Made by a program: the position numbers and the translations under genes. From positions 6,944,001 to 7,008,000 of the forward strand of contig NZ_CP150274.1 in assembly GCF_037977055.1 (NCBI RefSeq): 64,000 bases of DNA. Reading direction: 5' to 3'. Source of the DNA: Paenibacillus sp. FSL K6-1096. Its GTDB lineage: Bacteria > Bacillota > Bacilli > Paenibacillales > Paenibacillaceae. Of the stretch, positions 59,612 to 64,000 are shown in pieces (the stretch's first letter is position 1; every line of letters starts with the position of its first letter). The notes under the pieces were generated by a model. That model had not been told where the DNA came from. It did no database searches and saw only the letters and a list, made by a program, of their open reading frames with translations.

Positions 59612-60771
59612 AGCTGCTCAAGGCAACTCTTGTGGCAGCACTGCTGCTTAATCTGACCGGCTGCTGGTCCAAGATTGAACTTGACGAGCTCACCTTCATC
59701 TACGGTTTGTTCATTGACGTAGGTGAACTGCCCGGAACGGTTGAATTGACGATTAGTTCACCGCTCCCCAACCGTCTGATGTCCGGTAGCCAGGGAGGCA
59801 GCGGCGCAGGTGACGGTAAATCTTATTCATCGGTATCGAAGACCTCTGCGACGTTACCCGAAGCCGCCATACTCATTCAGCAAGATCTGTCCCGCAGACT
59901 TGAAGTTTCCCATCTTAAAGTTGTAGTGGTAGGGAGGGAGTATGCCAAGCAAGGGATAGGGGACCTGCTGGAGTGGTTAAAGCGTCAGCCGGAAATCCCG
60001 CTTGGTACCTTCATTGTAGCGGCTCCGGGCAGAGCGAAAGAGATTCCTAAGCTGTCACCGGTCTTCGAGCAGTTTCCGGACCAGGTTCTGGAGAATATCG
60101 TTAAGGAAAATATTATGTACAGTACCACGCTTAGGAATTGTATACTGGCGGAAGCGTCAGGAATGGGTTATGCAATGAATTATTTAACCTTTGGAGAGAA
60201 GCAAGAAGACCAGGGCCAAGGTAAGCCGGAGTATTGGGTGGGCTCAGGAGGAGTGATGCTGTTCCAGGATAACCGGATGTCAAGGATTCTGAACGTTAGA
60301 GAAGGCCGGGCTCTGGCATGGGCAGCCGGCCGGTTAGCCGGTCATGCTAAATTTCCGGTATATTCAATAACCTGGGAGGATAACGGCCATGGAAAAATGA
60401 GTACCGTTTTTCTCAACAACTCAGCGGATACTACCGTTAGAATGACTTCGGACGGTCCAGTCTTTGATATCAAGGTTAAAGGCAGCGCCGGGTTAACCTT
60501 CTTGGTGGATAACCGCGGACGGAAGGCGGAGCAGCTCAGCCCTCTGCTGTTGACAAAGCTACAGGAGAAGGTAGTGATGGATATTACTGAAGCGCTCCAG
60601 TTGGTCCAGCGTTCTAAAGCAGATGTGCTGCAGCTGGGGATGCTCCTGGAATGGAACTATCCTGCGGAGTGGAAGAAGTTGAAGGACCACTGGCTGGAAT
60701 ATTACAGCAAGGAGGCTCTTATCAAGGTATCAGCCAAGTTTCAGATTGCAGATTTCGGATCAGAGAAGTAA
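59608..60771 (+). CDS. Ger(x)C family spore germination lipoprotein
   Basis: 387 residues. The lipoprotein signal LLKATLVAALLLNLTGCWSK has its lipobox Cys at about residue 20. The mature part shows LTFIYGLFIDVGE, the long central SHLKVVVVGREYAKQGIGDL domain and QLVQRSKADVLQLG near the end. It is the C subunit of the germinant receptor. It overlaps gerAA by four bases; the gerAB-type gene starts 18 bases after its stop. Confidence 0.94.
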   Translation: MKLLKATLVAALLLNLTGCWSKIELDELTFIYGLFIDVGELPGTVELTISSPLPNRLMSGSQGGSGAGDGKSYSSVSKTSATLPEAAILIQQDLSRRLEVSHLKVVVVGREYAKQGIGDLLEWLKRQPEIPLGTFIVAAPGRAKEIPKLSPVFEQFPDQVLENIVKENIMYSTTLRNCILAEASGMGYAMNYLTFGEKQEDQGQGKPEYWVGSGGVMLFQDNRMSRILNVREGRALAWAAGRLAGHAKFPVYSITWEDNGHGKMSTVFLNNSADTTVRMTSDGPVFDIKVKGSAGLTFLVDNRGRKAEQLSPLLLTKLQEKVVMDITEALQLVQRSKADVLQLGMLLEWNYPAEWKKLKDHWLEYYSKEALIKVSAKFQIADFGSEK

Positions 60772-60789
60772 GGGAGGTCAGGATTAAAG

Positions 60790-61881
60790 ATGCGGACCAC
60801 AGAGTGGCAAATGACTCGTTTCTCGGTAGTATACCTGGGTTCCCAGAGTACAATGTTCCTGATTCCGAGTCTGATCGAGTCTTCCTCTTATCAAGGGTGG
60901 ATGGCACTGATTTTGGGTGGACTTCTTGCGTTAATTCCGTTGTTTTTTACCATACAGACAGGAAAATTAAAGCCTGGCACGGGCTGGGTTGATTTTGGTG
61001 GCGAAATTGTCGGACAATGGCTGCATAAGGCCGTAGTTTTTCTTTTGCTGGGCTGGTGTATCTACTATGTCTCCTATGACATCCAGAATTTTGTACTGTT
61101 CTTCGGGGGCAATTATTTACGCGGAACTCCGCCCCTTTTTATTCAGATTGTCATTGGGCTTGTTATCATGTATACGGCTCATCTGGGATTCTCGTCCATC
61201 GTGTATATGTCTGACGGAATTGCATTGATCTTCATTTTTTCGACCCTGTTTAGTGTCTATCTGTTTATCCAGAATGCCAATTTCGCCATGCTCCCCGCTT
61301 TTATCCACTATTACAATCCGCATAGCCTCTTTAAAGACTCTATTTCTGTATTGTCCTGGCTGGGAGAATGGGTAGTGTTCTTGTTCATTGCTCCGGAGCT
61401 TAAGCTCAGCAACAGAATGCTCAAGCGGTTCAGTGTAACTACGGTGATTCTGATTGTGATTATGCTGTTGGGCTGGGCCATGACTATGCTGAATTTCGGC
61501 CCGTATCTCGGAAAAGATCTGCAATATCCCTACCTCCAGCTGGTTCAAACTTCCTCAAGCGCCGATCTTATGGGCAATGCAGATCCGCTCCTGATCGGAA
61601 TATGGTCGTTCTCCATGTTTATTCACAGCGCCTTTCTAATTTATGTGGCCTACAAATGCGCTTTATATCTCTGGAAGCAAAAAGCTGAAGCCTACTATAT
61701 TCCGGTTATGACGTTCTGCTCCATTATCATTGCATACCTGTACTCTAAAAATGTGGCTAAATATACGCATGACTATTACGCGTTCAGTACACAGATCATT
61801 TGGCTGAATATAGAATTTATTCCTATGTATTACTACATTGTAGCTGCCATTCGGATGAAGGCGGGAAGAGGAATGAAATGA
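60790..61881 (+). CDS. GerAB/ArcD/ProY-type spore germination permease
   Basis: 363 residues and ten predicted membrane segments of the amino-acid-permease fold; the B subunit that binds the germinant. TPPLFIQIVIGLVIMYTAHL, ELKLSNRMLKRFSVTTVILI and the C-terminal YYAFSTQIIWLNIEFIPMYY are family-typical. The operon order is A-C-B rather than the Bacillus gerA order A-B-C. GGGAGG precedes the ATG. Confidence 0.93.
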   Translation: MRTTEWQMTRFSVVYLGSQSTMFLIPSLIESSSYQGWMALILGGLLALIPLFFTIQTGKLKPGTGWVDFGGEIVGQWLHKAVVFLLLGWCIYYVSYDIQNFVLFFGGNYLRGTPPLFIQIVIGLVIMYTAHLGFSSIVYMSDGIALIFIFSTLFSVYLFIQNANFAMLPAFIHYYNPHSLFKDSISVLSWLGEWVVFLFIAPELKLSNRMLKRFSVTTVILIVIMLLGWAMTMLNFGPYLGKDLQYPYLQLVQTSSSADLMGNADPLLIGIWSFSMFIHSAFLIYVAYKCALYLWKQKAEAYYIPVMTFCSIIIAYLYSKNVAKYTHDYYAFSTQIIWLNIEFIPMYYYIVAAIRMKAGRGMK

Positions 61882-61975
61882 CTGTCAAATCTCCCAATTC
61901 TACAATGAACACGCTTTCTGGTATGATGAAGAGAGTGTACATACCTTTTTCTGGAACAGGATGGTGTTGTTATTC

Positions 61976-62953
61976 ATGAATCTTCAAGAAGCAACTGCTC
62001 TAATTGAATCAATCCGTGCGAATCTCGGGAAGGTCATTGTCGGTAAAGAGAATGGTGTAAATCTGCTGCTGACCGCCCTGCTGGCGAATGGTCACGTGCT
62101 GCTGGAGGATGTGCCCGGAACCGGCAAAACGCTGCTGGCCAAGACGCTGGCGCGTTCGCTGGACTGCAGCTTCAAGCGCATTCAGTTCACCCCGGACCTG
62201 TTGCCCTCCGACTTAAGCGGAATTAACTATTACAATCAGAAGACCGGCGATTTTCAGTTCCGCCCGGGTCCCGTATTCGCGAGCATTCTGCTGGCTGATG
62301 AGATTAACCGGGCCACGCCGCGCACCCAGTCGAGTCTGCTCGAATGTATGGAGGAAAGGCAGATTACCATCGACGGTGTCACTCATGAGCTGCAACGGCC
62401 GTTCCTGGTCATTGCGACCCAGAATCCGGTGGACAGCCAGGGGACTTTTCCGCTGCCGGAGGCGCAGCTTGACCGGTTCCTGATGCGGATTACCACCGGT
62501 TACCCGACCTTCGAGGAAGGCGTTCATATCCTGCAGAGATTCCGGGAAAATAACCCGCTGGAGGATACCGCTGCGGTAGCGACGTCCGCGCAGATTCAGG
62601 ATATCCAGCGGCTTGCTGCCGGAGTTCAGGTTAACGATGACCTGCTTGCTTATATGATCCGCATCGTTGAAGCTACCCGGACTTCTGCAGCGGTCCGCCT
62701 GGGAGCCAGTCCGCGCGCTGCTTTTGCCCTGCTGCGCGCCTCCCAGGGCTACGCTCTGATTCAAGGCAGAAGCTACTGCATTCCGGATGACATTAAGGCC
62801 GTGGCTGTGCCTGTGCTGGCACACCGGCTGATTCTGCAGCGCGGACCGGGCGTACGCGAAGGCCAGTCGGCCGAGGTGGTGCTTCAGGCGCTGCGCGTGG
62901 TGGAGGTTCCTGCCGAGCCTGCCCTGTCGTCCAGAGGCGGAAGGGTGGAGTGA
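61976..62953 (+). CDS. MoxR family AAA+ ATPase
   Basis: 325 residues. Walker A EDVPGTGKTLLAKTLA (about residue 47), Walker B ILLADEINRATPRTQSSLLE, sensor 1 IATQNPVDSQGTFPLPEAQL, sensor 2 GASPRAAFALLRA. MoxR ATPases act as chaperones or metal-insertion factors for neighbouring VWA/DUF58 proteins. ATG 61976 is favoured over 61961 by the usual MNLQEA-type start and AGGATGG 12 bases upstream. The DUF58 gene begins four bases after its stop. Confidence 0.93.
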   Translation: MNLQEATALIESIRANLGKVIVGKENGVNLLLTALLANGHVLLEDVPGTGKTLLAKTLARSLDCSFKRIQFTPDLLPSDLSGINYYNQKTGDFQFRPGPVFASILLADEINRATPRTQSSLLECMEERQITIDGVTHELQRPFLVIATQNPVDSQGTFPLPEAQLDRFLMRITTGYPTFEEGVHILQRFRENNPLEDTAAVATSAQIQDIQRLAAGVQVNDDLLAYMIRIVEATRTSAAVRLGASPRAAFALLRASQGYALIQGRSYCIPDDIKAVAVPVLAHRLILQRGPGVREGQSAEVVLQALRVVEVPAEPALSSRGGRVE

Positions 62954-62956
62954 ACC

Positions 62957-64000
62957 ATGTCGCTGCCGTGGTTCATTGCCTGCACTTTTCTTCTGCTGAT
63001 TCTGGTGTCCGTAATCTATGACCGGAACGCGCTGAAGAAGGTTAGCTATACCCGGTATTTCTCGGCCAAGGCGGTGTATGCCGGGGAACAGGTAGAGATG
63101 GTGGAAGAAATTGCGAACAAGAAGCTGCTGCCGCTGCCCTGGCTGCGGCTGGAATCCAGCATTGCCAAGGGGCTTGAATTCGGCGACCAGGACAACCTGG
63201 GCATCAGCAGCGGGGAGATCTCGCAGAATCATGTCAGCCTGTTCTTCCTGCGGTCCTTCCGCCATATCCGGCGGCGCCATCAGGTTACCTGCCGTGAGCG
63301 GGGCCTGTTCGTGCTGGAGACGGCGACCATGACGACCGGCGATCTGTTCGGGCTAAGCCGCTCGACGAAGACGTATCCGCTGCATCTGGAGCTGCTGGTC
63401 TATCCCGGTCTGCTGCGGTTCGAGGACCTTCCCTTGCCGGTCCACAGCTGGCTGGGAGAGCTGCCGGTCAAGCGCTGGATTGTGGAAGACCCGTTCCTGA
63501 CCGCCGGAACTAGGGAGTACAGCGCCGGTGACTCACTGGCGTCTATTAACTGGAAGGCAACCGCGCGTACAGGAAGTATGCAGGTGCATCAGAGAGATTA
63601 TACCGCCGACTCCAGGCTGGTGATCTGCCTGAATGTAGAGATCAGCGATGCTATGTGGCGGACCGTGACCGATGTGGAGCGGATCGAGCTGGGTATCCGT
63701 TATGCGGCAACGGTGGCCGATTATGCAATCAGCCAGGGGATAGAGACCCGGCTGCTCAGCAACGGCAGACTGGATGGCTTCGGGGCAAGAGATCCTGTCG
63801 ACACCTGGCCTATTGCCCATACGGAGGAATTCATGGGCGTGCTCGCCCGCTTCAATCTGGACCGCACGGTGCCGATGAGCCGCCTGCTGGAGATGGAAGC
63901 TGAGAAGGGAGAAGGCGATACGGATTATCTGATCATCACCTGCCACCGGGGAGCAGAGCTGCAGGCGGCTGTCTCCAGCCTGAGCTTCCTTGGCAACGGT
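62957..64000 (+). CDS. DUF58 domain-containing protein (3'-truncated by window edge)
   Basis: 348 codons visible and open to the edge. The N-terminal membrane segment LPWFIACTFLLLILVSVIYD is followed by a beta-rich domain, then the DUF58 core REYSAGDSLASINWKATART with GSMQVHQRDYT. It is the standard partner of MoxR ATPases; a transglutaminase-like gene usually follows in Bacillales, which would lie beyond 64000. AGGGTGGAG precedes the ATG. Confidence 0.92.
   Translation, partial: MSLPWFIACTFLLLILVSVIYDRNALKKVSYTRYFSAKAVYAGEQVEMVEEIANKKLLPLPWLRLESSIAKGLEFGDQDNLGISSGEISQNHVSLFFLRSFRHIRRRHQVTCRERGLFVLETATMTTGDLFGLSRSTKTYPLHLELLVYPGLLRFEDLPLPVHSWLGELPVKRWIVEDPFLTAGTREYSAGDSLASINWKATARTGSMQVHQRDYTADSRLVICLNVEISDAMWRTVTDVERIELGIRYAATVADYAISQGIETRLLSNGRLDGFGARDPVDTWPIAHTEEFMGVLARFNLDRTVPMSRLLEMEAEKGEGDTDYLIITCHRGAELQAAVSSLSFLGNG

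Overview
The window reads as a chromosomal segment of a Paenibacillus-like, spore-forming, moderately high-GC member of the Bacillales. Supporting signs are smc-ftsY, a homologue of the Bacillus replication terminator protein, a YteA-type sporulation protein, a GerA-type germinant receptor operon, DUF421/DUF1657 proteins, strong GGAGG ribosome binding sites, frequent TTG/GTG starts, and many rho-independent terminators. Most genes lie on the + strand. I see no rRNA, tRNA, CRISPR array, prophage or insertion sequence. Both edges cut genes: smc lacks its 5' part and a DUF58 gene lacks its 3' end.

Layout. 0-4 kb: smc, ftsY, then an eight-unit tandem array with a 51-bp period. 4.3-7.6 kb: circularly permuted ATP-grasp, alpha-E and transglutaminase genes, a recurrent peptide-modification cassette. 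7.7-14 kb: SDR oxidoreductase, DUF2087 and GIY-YIG proteins, DUF1992 protein, helicase HrpB and a YflT-type stress protein behind a sigma-B-like promoter. 14-16.4 kb: gene-poor stretch with a second repeat family, then an RTP homologue, YteA and a DivIVA-domain protein. 16.5-22.3 kb: CHASE3 hybrid histidine kinase and a PTS operon (GlcT, EIIA, N-acetylglucosamine-type EIICB) behind a promoter and a RAT/terminator antitermination leader. 22.4-27.4 kb: a secreted stalk-domain protein and an ECF sigma/anti-sigma/ABC exporter operon. 27.5-31.5 kb: HxlR regulator divergent from a stand-alone GTP cyclohydrolase II, then an ABC-2 exporter with two permeases.

31.7-37.3 kb: ROK kinase, epimerase-like protein, an orphan protein, a DUF4395 membrane protein and an LmrA/LmrB-type regulator-efflux pair. 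37.4-40.8 kb: an envelope group with a PadR regulator, a SEDS (FtsW/RodA-type) protein carrying an N-terminal HAAS-like domain, a secreted VanX-type dipeptidase and a stalk-domain protein. 40.9-45.4 kb: a second TetR-MFS pair and a divergent EamA/LysR pair. 45.4-51.2 kb: a catabolic cluster with a divergent regulator, an M20 amidohydrolase, two tandem 6-oxocamphor-hydrolase-like crotonases and an L-serine dehydratase. 51.3-55.7 kb: two Gfo/Idh/MocA dehydrogenases, a TIM-barrel isomerase and an AraC regulator. 55.7-58 kb: a third repeat family, a methyltransferase-like protein and DUF1657/DUF421 genes. 58-64 kb: a GerA-GerC-GerB operon and the start of a MoxR-DUF58 operon.

The points most worth a second look are (1) three unrelated intergenic repeat families that share a period of about 51 bp and are built on inverted repeats, (2) the M20/double crotonase/serine dehydratase cluster whose promoter is bracketed by duplicated operator-like sites, (3) the HAAS-SEDS fusion under a PadR regulator beside a VanX-type dipeptidase, and (4) the RTP homologue with GTAC-centred repeats upstream. 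Everything here was read by eye: family names are pattern recognition, not database hits.
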